Shown piece after piece: positions 8,128-16,278 of a DNA stretch of 50,717 nucleotides (position 1 is its first letter; each line of letters begins with the position of its first letter). The notes beneath the pieces are model-generated. The model worked only from the letters and a program-made list of their open reading frames with translations, was not told the origin of the DNA and did no database searches. This DNA is from Nitrosomonas sp. Nm33 (GTDB lineage Bacteria; Pseudomonadota; Gammaproteobacteria; Burkholderiales; Nitrosomonadaceae): the NCBI RefSeq assembly GCF_900107265.1, contig NZ_FNPJ01000014.1:1-50717 (forward strand), written 5' to 3'. The translations under genes and the position numbers were made by a program.

Positions 8128-8865
8128 TCATTGCGTTAACAAGGATTGCATAGTTGCTTTGGCAAAGCATAAATCTTCCCATGCCTTGGCTTTCTCTGCG
8201 AGTGCGCGTAATAGATAGGCGGGATGATAAGTAACGATCAAAGGAATATCTGAATAATAATGTAACTTGCCACGGAGATTGGCAATACTTTCATTGGTAT
8301 GCAATAAATTCTGTGCCGCAATTTTTCCTAATGCAACAATAAGCTTGGGTTTAATCAATACAATCTGTCGTGCCAGATAAGGGTGGCACTGCTCAGCCTC
8401 GCTGGGCTCAGGATTTCTATTATTAGGCGGGCGGCATTTTACGATATTGGTGATATAAACCCGATCACCGCGCTGCAATTGAATAGCCCTCAGCATATTG
8501 TCAAGCAATTTACCTGCTTGACCAACGAACGGCTCTCCTATTTCATCTTCTTTCGCACCGGGTCCTTCACCGATAAACAACCAATCGGCCTGTTCATCAC
8601 CCACTCCGAACACCGTTTGCGTTCTTGACTGACAGAGCGGGCATGCCGTACAGCCAGCAACTGCAGCTTTGAGCTGCGCCCAATCCATCCTTGAAATTTG
8701 CGCTTCTCGATCATTAGTTGCTGTTATTGTGGCATTGACTACTGGAACAGACTGATCAATCGTCAAAGTCGATGGTGCTGGCTCGCTCAGAGCATTATCT
8801 CCCCTCCGACGCCAAATAGGGGTCAAACCGAGTTCTCTTAATATCTCTTTGCGTCGTTGACTCAT
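8128..8865 (-). CDS. Family 4-type uracil-DNA glycosylase, 4Fe-4S
   Basis: This 245-residue protein removes uracil from DNA. Four cysteines (C72, C75, C144, C160) fit the iron-sulfur ligand pattern of thermophile-type (family 4) UDGs. Motif A is [17 protein letters not shown] (residues ~99-115) and the later active-site motif HPAYLL is at 214-219. The N-terminal ~65 residues ([18 protein letters not shown]) are an extension often seen in betaproteobacterial members. The ATG overlaps the rimI stop as ATGA, so the gene is the last member of the ispD-to-udg operon. Confidence 0.9.
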   Translation of the reverse strand: MSQRRKEILRELGLTPIWRRRGDNALSEPAPSTLTIDQSVPVVNATITATNDREAQISRMDWAQLKAAVAGCTACPLCQSRTQTVFGVGDEQADWLFIGEGPGAKEDEIGEPFVGQAGKLLDNMLRAIQLQRGDRVYITNIVKCRPPNNRNPEPSEAEQCHPYLARQIVLIKPKLIVALGKIAAQNLLHTNESIANLRGKLHYYSDIPLIVTYHPAYLLRALAEKAKAWEDLCFAKATMQSLLTQ

Positions 8866-9323
8866 AACTTCAGTCTCATCACCAGCGCGTCTTCACGCCC
8901 ACACATGGCAGGATAATATCCTTTACGAATCGCGATTTGTTCAAAACCTAGTTGTCGGTATAAATTGGCCGCAACGCTATTGGACATGCGCACATCCAGC
9001 AATACTGCTACAGATTGCTGTTGTCCGGCAAGATCAATGAAATACTGCAGCAGCCTGCGACCCCAGCCCTGATGCTGCCATTGAGCTGAGATGCCAATCG
9101 TCAGAATATGGGCCTCATCTGGACCTATCATCATGATACCGTAACCGATAAGCAAATCATTTAACTCTATTACGCGACAGTGGTAACCTGCTGTGATCGA
9201 GTCAGCAAAATTCATCTCTGTCCAGGGAAAAAGAAAAATTTCACGTTCAATGAGAATGACACGACGCACATCCTCCAAGCGCATTTCCCGGATGTGATAG
9301 ACTTCTTGCAAGGAATCACTCAT
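8862..9323 (-). CDS. rimI: Ribosomal-protein-alanine N-acetyltransferase RimI-like
   Basis: This is a GNAT-fold acetyltransferase. RimI acetylates the N-terminal alanine of ribosomal protein S18. The acetyl-CoA binding stretch is GISAQWQHQGWGRRLLQYFI, and the C-terminal block NSVAANLYRQLGFEQIAIRKGYY is diagnostic for the RimI group. The reading frame is open upstream to 9452, but the upstream part is the tsaB gene in another frame. The real start is the ATG at 9323 (MSDSLQEVYHIREM), which overlaps the tsaB stop as ATGA and gives 153 residues. The tsaB-rimI pairing is common in proteobacteria. Confidence 0.9.
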   Translation of the reverse strand: MSDSLQEVYHIREMRLEDVRRVILIEREIFLFPWTEMNFADSITAGYHCRVIELNDLLIGYGIMMIGPDEAHILTIGISAQWQHQGWGRRLLQYFIDLAGQQQSVAVLLDVRMSNSVAANLYRQLGFEQIAIRKGYYPAMCGREDALVMRLKL

Positions 9324-9994
9324 CGCTCGCTTTCCTTCAAAGCCACCTTGTTTCGTATATAAACAGGAGCAGCCTCTTCGGCAGCAATGCCTAATCCTTT
9401 CATCAATTTTGGAGCAGCGAGCAGCGCAATTTCTTGAGCGTGCGGATAACACCCCAACTCAATTCGACACAAACTGTTGCTATAGAGCTGGCTTAGCAGC
9501 TCATGGTACTGATCAAAACCGCTGCCACACCCAACCCAGCAGCCCTCACCCGGAGGCTGAGGGATATGTTGGGGCAAACAGAGTATGGGTGCTTGTACAA
9601 TTGACCAATCATCAGCCGCTTGAATATAAGCGGCATAATAAATTTCACCCATACGCGCATCAAGCGCTGTCATGACGTGGCTTGCACCAATTCTTTGCGC
9701 CATTGCTTCCAACGTGCTGATCCCAATAACAGGCAGATCTGTCGCAAACGCCAACCCTTGCACTATGCCACACGCTATCCGTACACCCGTAAATGATCCT
9801 GGACCGGCACCGAAAGCAAAGCCGTCTAATTGAGTCAAAGCCAGCCCGGATTCAGCCAGCATTTCCTGCAGCATCGGCAGCAGCAATTCAGTATGCTTTT
9901 GCCCAGCCAATACTTCCCTGCTCAGCGTCTCACCCTCCAGCCACAGTGCCAGTGAACAATATTCAGTAGAAGTATCAAGTGCTAGAATTTTCAT
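9320..9994 (-). CDS. tsaB: tRNA threonylcarbamoyladenosine biosynthesis protein TsaB
   Basis: TsaB is the scaffold partner of TsaD in making t6A at position 37 of ANN-decoding tRNAs. The N-terminus MKILALDTSTEYCSLAL and the block GAGPGSFTGVRIACGIVQGL near residues 62-81 are family signatures of this ASKHA-fold protein. Its length of 224 residues is normal. It sits between thpR and rimI, 43 bases after thpR, with a 4-base overlap into rimI. TsaB is usually essential, so the operon is probably constitutive. Confidence 0.95.
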   Translation of the reverse strand: MKILALDTSTEYCSLALWLEGETLSREVLAGQKHTELLLPMLQEMLAESGLALTQLDGFAFGAGPGSFTGVRIACGIVQGLAFATDLPVIGISTLEAMAQRIGASHVMTALDARMGEIYYAAYIQAADDWSIVQAPILCLPQHIPQPPGEGCWVGCGSGFDQYHELLSQLYSNSLCRIELGCYPHAQEIALLAAPKLMKGLGIAAEEAAPVYIRNKVALKESER

Positions 9995-10037
9995 TGGAAA
10001 CTAAAGGAATCTTTCTGAAGAACAATGTGATACCGCA

Positions 10038-10589
10038 TCAAACTTCTTTCAGAGGCCAGCGATCAAGTGAAACATAAACAGAGCCCTGATCGGTCTGTTT
10101 GGATTGCACCAATGTCCATTCATTGACGTGCCAGGTAATCGAAGTTGTCAAATTTGGCAAATTTTTGCATAAAGCTTTTCTTACCAAAGTAATGTGCGGA
10201 ATATAGCGGCGTTTTTCAAGCGAGAAACCTGCCTGAGACAATCTATTCTGCAAATCGTTTACCAATGCAGAAAGCTCTGCAGGACATTGGCTTGGGCCAA
10301 CATGAACAATGCGGTTATGCTGCCAGTATTGAATTTCATCCATAGTCAAATCAAAGCTTAATTGCTTGACTTCATTCGCTACCTGGCGCAGCGTTTCTAG
10401 TTGCTGGCTAGTTACATTCCCAATAAATACCAAGGTGAGATGGATCAGGAAGGGGTGGATTTCCCTGCCACTACAAAGGCTAGCCAGTTGGCCGGCTAGT
10501 TTACTCAGTTTTTCTTGAGCAGCGGCATCAGGCCAGACTGCAAAAAAAACTTTTATGGTCTCTTCTGGAGAAATATTTGCTTCAATCAC
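10038..10589 (-). CDS. thpR: RNA 2',3'-cyclic phosphodiesterase (2H family)
   Basis: This is a 183-residue 2H phosphoesterase. The two catalytic HxTx motifs are visible as HLTL (in [13 protein letters not shown]) and HITL (in [13 protein letters not shown]). ThpR/LigT opens 2',3'-cyclic phosphates on RNA and can ligate tRNA halves in vitro; the physiological substrate is unsettled. The start ATG at 10589 overlaps the end of ispF by 8 bases, giving translational coupling. [20 protein letters not shown] is the N-terminus. Confidence 0.9.
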   Translation of the reverse strand: MIEANISPEETIKVFFAVWPDAAAQEKLSKLAGQLASLCSGREIHPFLIHLTLVFIGNVTSQQLETLRQVANEVKQLSFDLTMDEIQYWQHNRIVHVGPSQCPAELSALVNDLQNRLSQAGFSLEKRRYIPHITLVRKALCKNLPNLTTSITWHVNEWTLVQSKQTDQGSVYVSLDRWPLKEV

Positions 10590-11079
10590 AAATGTCGTCA
10601 GTTTTCGCGATCAAACAGATGGCTTCGGCCACAATTCCCTCTCCCCGGCCTACAAAACCCAGTTTCTCCGCAGTTTTTGCCTTGATATTAATATCGCTGG
10701 CAGACATATTCAAATCTTGGGCAATGTTAGCAACCATCGCCAGGATGTGCGGGGCCATTTTAGGTGCCTGTGCAATTATAGTTGCATCGATATTGATGAC
10801 CCTGTAGCGTTTGCTGATCAACAACCGGTACACCTCACGTAATAGCACGCGGCTGTCAATATCTTTATAACGTGCATCCTTATCTGAAAAATGCTGACCG
10901 ATATCGCCTAATGCAGCTGCACCGATTAATGCATCACACAGCGCATGCAGCAGTACATCCGCGTCAGAATGCCCCAATAATCCTTTCTCGTAAGGAATCG
11001 TTACCCCACCAATGATCAGATCGCGACCTTCTACCAGTTGATGCACATCAAAACCCTGGCCAACTCTTATATTCTTCAC
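10582..11079 (-). CDS. ispF: 2-C-methyl-D-erythritol 2,4-cyclodiphosphate synthase
   Basis: IspF cyclises CDP-methylerythritol 2-phosphate in the MEP isoprenoid pathway, releasing CMP. The metal-binding N-terminus [14 protein letters not shown] (D and H ligands) and the loop [19 protein letters not shown] are clear. The C-terminus contains [21 protein letters not shown], a family signature. Length is 165 residues. It overlaps ispD by four bases and follows it directly, the usual gene order. Confidence 0.97.
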   Translation of the reverse strand: MKNIRVGQGFDVHQLVEGRDLIIGGVTIPYEKGLLGHSDADVLLHALCDALIGAAALGDIGQHFSDKDARYKDIDSRVLLREVYRLLISKRYRVINIDATIIAQAPKMAPHILAMVANIAQDLNMSASDINIKAKTAEKLGFVGRGEGIVAEAICLIAKTDDICD

Positions 11080-11780
11080 TTCGTTTCCCTTTTTTGCAAA
11101 ATAAGTTCTGCTAAAGCCAAATCTTGAGGATAAGTGACTTTGAAGTTATAAGCATCGCTCAGCACCAATCTGGGACGAAACCCCAAAGCCTCGATCGCGC
11201 TGGCATCATCCGTTATAGTGGTACTATCCACTTTACCCAGCGCATCCATTAAAAGACCCAGGCGAAACATTTGCGGCGTTTGCGCTTGCCATAAACCATT
11301 TCTGGATTCTGTACACATAACACGTTGATTTGGATCAGCGCGTTTTAAGGTATCCGCGACCGGAATAGCCAATAACCCGCCAACCTCATCTACTGCCAGC
11401 ACATCAATGAGTTGATCAAGCTGAGAGATAGTCAGGCAAGGACGTGCAGCATCATGCACGAGGACCCAATCATCATGACGGATAGGCGCGTCTGCTTGCA
11501 TTGACTTCAATCCATTCAATACGCTGTCAGCGCGCGTTGCCCCTCCGCAATACCGCACGGCCAGTTTGTCAGAAAAGGATGACCAATCGTAATGGCCCCA
11601 TTCATTATCATCCGGGGCAAGAATAACAAATACCTTGAAGATACGCGAGGAACTGCACAATGTATGCAAGGCATGATAAATCATTGGTTTACCAGCCAAA
11701 GATAAATACTGTTTTGGCAATTGATTATTCATGCGCGAACCGGAGCCTGCAGCAGGAATCAATGCGATAAATCTAGCCAT
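11076..11780 (-). CDS. ispD: 2-C-methyl-D-erythritol 4-phosphate cytidylyltransferase
   Basis: IspD transfers CMP from CTP to methylerythritol 4-phosphate in the cytosol, the third MEP-pathway step. The glycine-rich nucleotide loop [19 protein letters not shown] is at residues ~8-26, and [11 protein letters not shown] and [12 protein letters not shown] are typical. Length is 234 residues. It is the first gene of a six-gene overlapping operon (ispD, ispF, thpR, tsaB, rimI, udg). The 272-base gap upstream contains an imperfect hairpin at 11990-12015. Confidence 0.97.
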   Translation of the reverse strand: MARFIALIPAAGSGSRMNNQLPKQYLSLAGKPMIYHALHTLCSSSRIFKVFVILAPDDNEWGHYDWSSFSDKLAVRYCGGATRADSVLNGLKSMQADAPIRHDDWVLVHDAARPCLTISQLDQLIDVLAVDEVGGLLAIPVADTLKRADPNQRVMCTESRNGLWQAQTPQMFRLGLLMDALGKVDSTTITDDASAIEALGFRPRLVLSDAYNFKVTYPQDLALAELILQKRETK

Positions 11781-12052
11781 GCTTGGTTTCTCAACTGGTT
11801 TAATGGGATGAAGGCTGCGCAGTATTTAAGCTCTGTTTTTTCAATTCAGAAATCAGCAATGTTTACCGCAGCGGATAGTTCATGGTCTGTTATTACTTAT
11901 ATGAGCTTAGTAGAGTGCTTGTTCGTAATTATCTCACATCCTTTCTTGTTTGACGCATTACAAACGCAGAGGACTCAAGTAGACGATCATTGCGCATCAA
12001 TAAAAAGATGCACAATTTAAGACTGAAATAGCCTGATTTGCAAGAATTTCTA

Positions 12053-13390
12053 TTAACGCTTTATTCTGATGATAAAAGATGCACCAATGTTCCTGCTCGG
12101 CCCGATAGATAAGGCACCATCGTACGCCTGAACAATATCCCGAACAATGGCCAAGCCGATACCATGGCCTGGCATCGCTTGATCAGCTCTGACTCCTCGT
12201 TCGAGGAGCCTGCCTATTTCTTCCTGTTTGATACCGGGACCATCGTCTTCTACTTTGAGCACGATATCATCGTGTGCATACTGGGCTGATATGGCAACCG
12301 CTTGCCGACACCATTTGAATGCGTTATCAATTAAATTCCCGAGCAGCTCCATCAAATCACCCTCATCCATCCTCAAACAAAGCTCAGGCTCAATTTCAAT
12401 GACAATCTCTGGACATTTCTCGAAATGGGCGCGATTGACCGTATTAACAATTTTCTCAACAACTGGGCGTAATGCAGTCAGCCTTGTTCCAGGCGAGCTA
12501 CCAGCTGTCGCAGCACGACGTAACTGATACTGAATAATGCTATCCATCTGATCGATCTGTTCATCGAGAACAGTTTGCATATTCTGTGAAAGTTTTTCAG
12601 TTCTGCTTGCACCTCGCAGAATAGTCAGAGGTGTTTTAAGGCTATGCGCTAGATCGGCTAGTGCATTGCGGTAACGCTGTTGATGTTTTCGTTCGTGTTG
12701 AATCAACGAATTGATATTGTCGGTAAGGCGTTTTAATTCGACTGGGTAGATCCCTTGCACACTTTCTTGCACTCCTGATTCAACGGCATTCAGCTCTGAC
12801 GAAACCTGTCGCATCGGTCGAAGTCCCCAATGCAACACCAGCATCTGCATAATCAATAATAATAATCCCATCACCCCCAGCCAGCCCCACAAATCTCTAC
12901 GATAGCTGTCTATTTGCGCTTCAAGCGAGATACTCTCCATGATCACATGAAAAGTAAGCGGATAATCACCCCCATCTGTTTCCCAGTCTACAGCAAAACT
13001 ATAAATGAAGTGTGGCTCATCATTAAGCGTAATCTGCTCGAATTTTTTCTCTCCCTCTAATAGAATGGCTCGTGCCGGTATGGGGATACTCAAAGTAGAA
13101 AACGATCTCCAGATAGGGGTATTTGTCTGATCAGTAATAAATGCATAAACACCTGAATTGAGCTGCTCGAATTCAATTAAAGCCGGGAGCTCTTCTGGCA
13201 TGGATAAACTACCATTGTCATCCACTTCAACCTCCCCCATCAGTAGAAAAAGCTTGCCAAGCATCCGATCTTGTAGCGCCCTCTGACCACTATCGTAAAA
13301 GGCACGATCCAGCGTCAACGCAGTACCCACAATAAAGATAAAAAGTACCAATGAGGCACTGAATAGAATACGCTGATTAAGTGATTTCAT
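12053..13390 (-). CDS. PhoQ-like sensor histidine kinase
   Basis: This is a 445-residue membrane kinase. A transmembrane helix is at ~8-28 and a second at ~168-190, flanking a ~135-residue periplasmic sensor. The HisKA block is ALADLAHSLKTPLTILRGAS with the phospho-accepting histidine in LAHSLKTPL. The ATPase has NLIDNAFKWC, DDGPGI and GHGIGLAIV. The HSLKTPL form is typical of the PhoQ subgroup. Whether it senses magnesium, acid or another metal cannot be read from the sequence. It overlaps the response regulator by an ATGA, so the two are co-translated. Confidence 0.9.
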   Translation of the reverse strand: MKSLNQRILFSASLVLFIFIVGTALTLDRAFYDSGQRALQDRMLGKLFLLMGEVEVDDNGSLSMPEELPALIEFEQLNSGVYAFITDQTNTPIWRSFSTLSIPIPARAILLEGEKKFEQITLNDEPHFIYSFAVDWETDGGDYPLTFHVIMESISLEAQIDSYRRDLWGWLGVMGLLLLIMQMLVLHWGLRPMRQVSSELNAVESGVQESVQGIYPVELKRLTDNINSLIQHERKHQQRYRNALADLAHSLKTPLTILRGASRTEKLSQNMQTVLDEQIDQMDSIIQYQLRRAATAGSSPGTRLTALRPVVEKIVNTVNRAHFEKCPEIVIEIEPELCLRMDEGDLMELLGNLIDNAFKWCRQAVAISAQYAHDDIVLKVEDDGPGIKQEEIGRLLERGVRADQAMPGHGIGLAIVRDIVQAYDGALSIGPSRNIGASFIIRIKR

Positions 13391-14070
13391 GATGATGAGG
13401 ATTTGATCGCAAAGCGATAGCCACGTCCACGTAACGTTTCTATTGGGTTAAGCTTTCCGTCAGGATCAAGTTTACGGCGCAAACGTCCAATCATAACCTC
13501 TAACACATTACTATCATGATTATCATCGTGGGAATAAAGATAATCAGTAAGTGTCTGTTTTGAAATGACTTCACCCTGATGACGCATAAAATGCTCCAGT
13601 AAGCGATATTCAAAAGTAGTCAGATCAACGAGGTCATCACTTAATTTAACCGTTTGTTCGGTCATATTCAGTGTAATAGGTCCAGACTTCAACGTTGTAC
13701 TCGGAATGGCAGTTGCACGACGCAGCAGTGCCTTGAGTCTGGCTTGTAATTCTTCCATTTGAAATGGCTTGGCAAGATAATCATCCGCACCCATCTCCAA
13801 ACCTTTAACCTTATCTTGCCAGCTATTGCGTGCTGTAAGAATAAGTATGGGCAGCAAGCTTCCTCGCTTTCGTAAAGCAGCAATAACTTCTAGGCCAGAT
13901 AAACCAGGCAAACCGATATCAACAATAGCTGCATCTAATGGATACTCACTTGCGATATACAAACCTTCCTCACCGTTATCACAAGTATCGACCATGTATC
14001 CATCCGCTTCCAGTTGCTGACTAATTTGCTTTTGCAACTTGGTTTCATCTTCAATAACTAAGATTCGCAT
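13387..14070 (-). CDS. PhoP-like OmpR-family response regulator
   Basis: This is a 227-residue two-domain regulator. The receiver domain has the acidic pair ED near residues 7-8, phospho-acceptor D51 in IVDIGLPGL and the lysine of YLAKPF near 103. The C-terminal winged-helix domain has LTTFEYRLLEHFMRHQGEV and ends in RGRGYRFAI. The pair controls transcription of target promoters after phosphotransfer from the kinase at 12053. Upstream lie an inverted-repeat element and a PepSY gene, and PepSY genes often sit beside such pairs. Confidence 0.92.
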   Translation of the reverse strand: MRILVIEDETKLQKQISQQLEADGYMVDTCDNGEEGLYIASEYPLDAAIVDIGLPGLSGLEVIAALRKRGSLLPILILTARNSWQDKVKGLEMGADDYLAKPFQMEELQARLKALLRRATAIPSTTLKSGPITLNMTEQTVKLSDDLVDLTTFEYRLLEHFMRHQGEVISKQTLTDYLYSHDDNHDSNVLEVMIGRLRRKLDPDGKLNPIETLRGRGYRFAIKSSSS

Positions 14071-14110
14071 GATGTCAATCGAGTAGCTTAAATAATCAGA
14101 TATTGTGTTA

Positions 14111-14350
14111 AACCTAAAAACCGCAGTTGGACGGGATGGAGCGTGTGGTGATCCAGATGCGAGGCAAGGCGCGATGAAATCGCAGGGTCGCCCCCCACAA
14201 CAAAGAGCAACGCCGTATTCGTGCCTGGAGAGACATACGATGCACCTTGTAGCGGCCTCACTATTCCAGTGAACAAGAAAATCTCTAAAATACCTCTATA
14301 TATCATGGGATTAACTCTCCAATCAAGCGGTCAACTGCGGTTTTTAGGTT
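14111..14350 (+). mobile_element. 240-bp element with 19-bp perfect terminal inverted repeats
   Basis: AACCTAAAAACCGCAGTTG (14111-14129) is exactly complementary to CAACTGCGGTTTTTAGGTT (14332-14350). The left part of the interior is GC-richer than the flanks (e.g. GCGAGGCAAGGCGCGATGAA). A 72-codon ORF inside (14088-14306, minus) has no protein-like features. It separates the response regulator from the PepSY gene. A MITE-like insertion is the best reading; only one copy is in the window. Confidence 0.6.
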
Positions 14351-14433
14351 AAGTGTTTATTCAGTAAAGATCTGCAAACTTGATAATCCAGTTGGGCAGA
14401 ATTGCATGGAGATACTCTCTGTTTTAATGAGTA

Positions 14434-14718
14434 TTAATGAGTAGCGATAACCGCACCACTATTAGCGTCTATTGTCACAATGCGTACAGTTCCTCTGCTA
14501 CTTAAAATCTTGACACGATAGCTATCAGACGCACGCTGGACAGATAAAAGGCGCCCTGGAATATGTTGCTGTGCAATGGTAACTGCTTGTTGTTGGGAAA
14601 TTTCCGTATGCTGAGTGCTTGGTTGATAATAAGGAGAATTTTTCTGTGCAAGAGTGATCGCAGGCATAAAGAATGCAATAAAAATAGCAATCACCAAGCA
14701 ATATCGATATGTCATCAT
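14434..14718 (-). CDS. PepSY-domain periplasmic protein
   Basis: This is a small 94-residue protein with an N-terminal signal peptide (hydrophobic residues ~8-22, cleavage near LAQK). One PepSY domain follows, with ISQQQAVTIAQQHIPGRLLS and the ending VTIDANSGAVIATH. PepSY domains act as peptidase inhibitors or bind lipids or periplasmic partners, and single-domain forms are frequently next to PhoPQ-type regulators, as here. I infer a role in envelope or metal stress sensing. Read in transcription order it precedes the regulator pair, separated by the 240-bp element. Confidence 0.8.
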   Translation of the reverse strand: MMTYRYCLVIAIFIAFFMPAITLAQKNSPYYQPSTQHTEISQQQAVTIAQQHIPGRLLSVQRASDSYRVKILSSRGTVRIVTIDANSGAVIATH

Positions 14719-14778
14719 TCTCTAATAGCTATAAGCCAGCCGGTGGCAGAATAACGTTTTCTACACCGGGCATGATCC

Positions 14779-15144
14779 TTAATAGCCTAACATAAAACGG
14801 GCATCTCCCGTGCCAATACCCAGGAAAAAGTTACCCGGTGCTACGCCATAAACGGGTGGATAATAAGGTTGGTCATAATAAATGTTCCGCGTAATGTAAT
14901 GATTATGGTGATGATGCGGCCGGCCATAACCACCATATCCTGGTCCGGGGTCGTAATAATGATGTTCATGATAATCATCATAATCATCGTCATAGTCATC
15001 GTCATAGTCATCGTCATGGTCATGATGATGGTAGTAGTGGTGACCTCTTCCAGCTTCAACTACCATGGGAACCGCTAGCGCAACACTCAACAACAATGCA
15101 GCTAACAATTTTATTAGCGTATTCCTTTTAGTTCTCATCTTCAT
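14779..15144 (-). CDS. Histidine/aspartate-rich secreted protein, copy A
   Basis: This is a 121-residue protein with a signal peptide cleaved near VVEA-GRGHH (residue ~31). The mature part is dominated by His, Asp and Tyr runs (HHYYHHHDHDDDYDDDYDD), then a Gly/Tyr/Pro segment, and ends in GNFFLGIGTGDARFMLGY. Such composition suggests binding of Ni, Zn, Cu or Fe in the periplasm; no family is recognised. It shares signal peptide and C-terminus with the protein at 15613-15942, so the two arose by duplication. An AAGGAGG Shine-Dalgarno precedes the ATG, and two TGATCA boxes lie upstream in both copies. Confidence 0.8.
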   Translation of the reverse strand: MKMRTKRNTLIKLLAALLLSVALAVPMVVEAGRGHHYYHHHDHDDDYDDDYDDDYDDYHEHHYYDPGPGYGGYGRPHHHHNHYITRNIYYDQPYYPPVYGVAPGNFFLGIGTGDARFMLGY

Positions 15145-15612
15145 GGTATGCCTCCTTGATTATTTTTATTGATCAGAATTTCTTCTGTTGGTGATCACTT
15201 TATCCTGGAGATAATAAACACAAGCTGAACAATCAGAAAAGAATAAAAAATAGGATTTGCTATTTGCAGGAATCATGGGTACGCATGATCGCAGCACATT
15301 TGGTCAATGCTAAATAATAAAACATTATTATTTGGACTGCCCGCTGAATCTGGCGATCCTTGCCCGAATATTTCGCCAGGACGCAGAATGAGAGAGTGAA
15401 GCGTTCTGTGCGCAGATTTGCGTGTACTGCGGTCAAACTAATAACCGAGTCTATTGATGTGAAGCAGAGGCACAAAAAAAATGCCATAAAACGACCGCCT
15501 AGCGCCAGTAAAGGCCAGTCAGTGCAAGTTAGTTTTATCCATAAGATACCCTCATATCTTGATTCTTCCTTCTTTGCATTGATATAAGCGTCGGTCTGGT
15601 AAAATACTCCAG
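15145..15612. other. Intergenic region between the two His-rich genes
   Basis: This is 468 bases. 15145-15240 resembles 15943-16055 upstream of the second His-rich gene, and 15265-15359 is a decayed copy of the start of the fadB-like gene (listed separately). The remaining bases to 15612 are unassigned. Confidence 0.65.
15265..15359 (+). pseudogene. Decayed duplicate of the 5' part of the fadB-like gene
   Basis: The stretch matches bases ~16323-16415 of the intact gene. GCAGGAATCATGGG aligns with GCAGGAGTCATGGG, and both end in CTGCCCGCTGAATCTGGCG. The copy has small insertions that break the frame and lacks the true start and the rest of the gene. It marks the far end of a tandem duplication that also produced the second His-rich gene. 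Confidence 0.75.
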
Positions 15613-15942
15613 TTAATAGCCTAACATAAAACGGGCATTCCCCGTGTTAATGCCGAGGAAAAAGTTTCCCGGTACTGCGCCATAATAACCACCATAAGCG
15701 GGAGGATAATAGGGTTGGTTGTAATAAATATTCCGTGTATTGTAATGATGATGGTGGTGACGATGGTCATGATGATGGTGACGACCATGATCATGATGAT
15801 GGTGGCGATGATGATGGTGATGGTGGTGGTGGCGATGATGGCCTCTGCCAGCTTCAACCACCATGGGAATCGTTAAAGCAACGCTCAATAACATTCCAGA
15901 TAATAATTTTACTGGTATGCTTATTTTAGTTCTCGTTTTCAT
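15613..15942 (-). CDS. Histidine-rich secreted protein, copy B
   Basis: This is a 109-residue paralogue of the protein at 14779-15144. The signal peptide (VKLLSGMLLSVALTIPMVVEA) and the C-terminus (GNFFLGINTGNARFMLGY) match closely. The middle differs: here it is nearly all His with Arg and Asp, without the Asp/Tyr runs. Mature protein from residue ~32 is His-dominated, so a periplasmic metal buffer is plausible. An AAGGAGG Shine-Dalgarno lies before the ATG, and the leader contains TGATCA boxes shared with copy A. The function is inferred from composition only. Confidence 0.8.
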   Translation of the reverse strand: MKTRTKISIPVKLLSGMLLSVALTIPMVVEAGRGHHRHHHHHHHHRHHHHDHGRHHHHDHRHHHHHYNTRNIYYNQPYYPPAYGGYYGAVPGNFFLGINTGNARFMLGY

Positions 15943-16278
15943 GTTACACCTCCTTAGTTGTTTTTTTATTGATCAGAATATCTTTCTATCTTTCTTCTGT
16001 TGCTGATCACTTTATACTGGGGATCATGAATACAAGCTGAACAATCTGAAAAGAAAGAAACAGAACGACAAATGCTTGTACCTTATTTTGCTTGCGTAAT
16101 TAACATCAATCTTTACAGAAATGAAACGGTTCCCGCTTGCTCTTTGAAGTTCATACTTGTAATCTTTTGATCAAAGAGCTTGAAATAGTCATCTGAATAA
16201 GATGTAATCAAGGAATTATGCAGGAATGTGCTGCCTTAGCAGCTTCATCCAATAACCAGATCGAGCGGAGGGATAAAA

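Noticed and set aside
9324-9452. Extended N-terminus for RimI
   Set aside because: The extra 43 residues overlap tsaB, are rich in Cys and Arg and unlike GNAT proteins; the ATGA overlap at 9323 is the natural start.
11990-12015. Imperfect hairpin TTGCGCATC/GATGCACAA between ispD and the kinase gene as a terminator
   Set aside because: It lies downstream of the kinase stop but has a mismatch and no T-run on either strand, so it was not listed as a terminator.
14088-14306. 72-codon minus-strand ORF upstream of the PhoP-like gene
   Set aside because: It lies almost wholly within the 240-bp inverted-repeat element and has no protein-like features or ribosome-binding site.
14841-15078. Met/Ile/Thr- or Val-rich ORFs overlapping His-rich copy A
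   Set aside because: These come from reading the CAT/GAT repeats in other frames; the His-rich frame has a signal peptide and a paralogue.
15360-15587. 75-codon plus-strand ORF between the His-rich genes
   Set aside because: It starts at the edge of the fadB remnant, has no Shine-Dalgarno and no recognisable sequence character.
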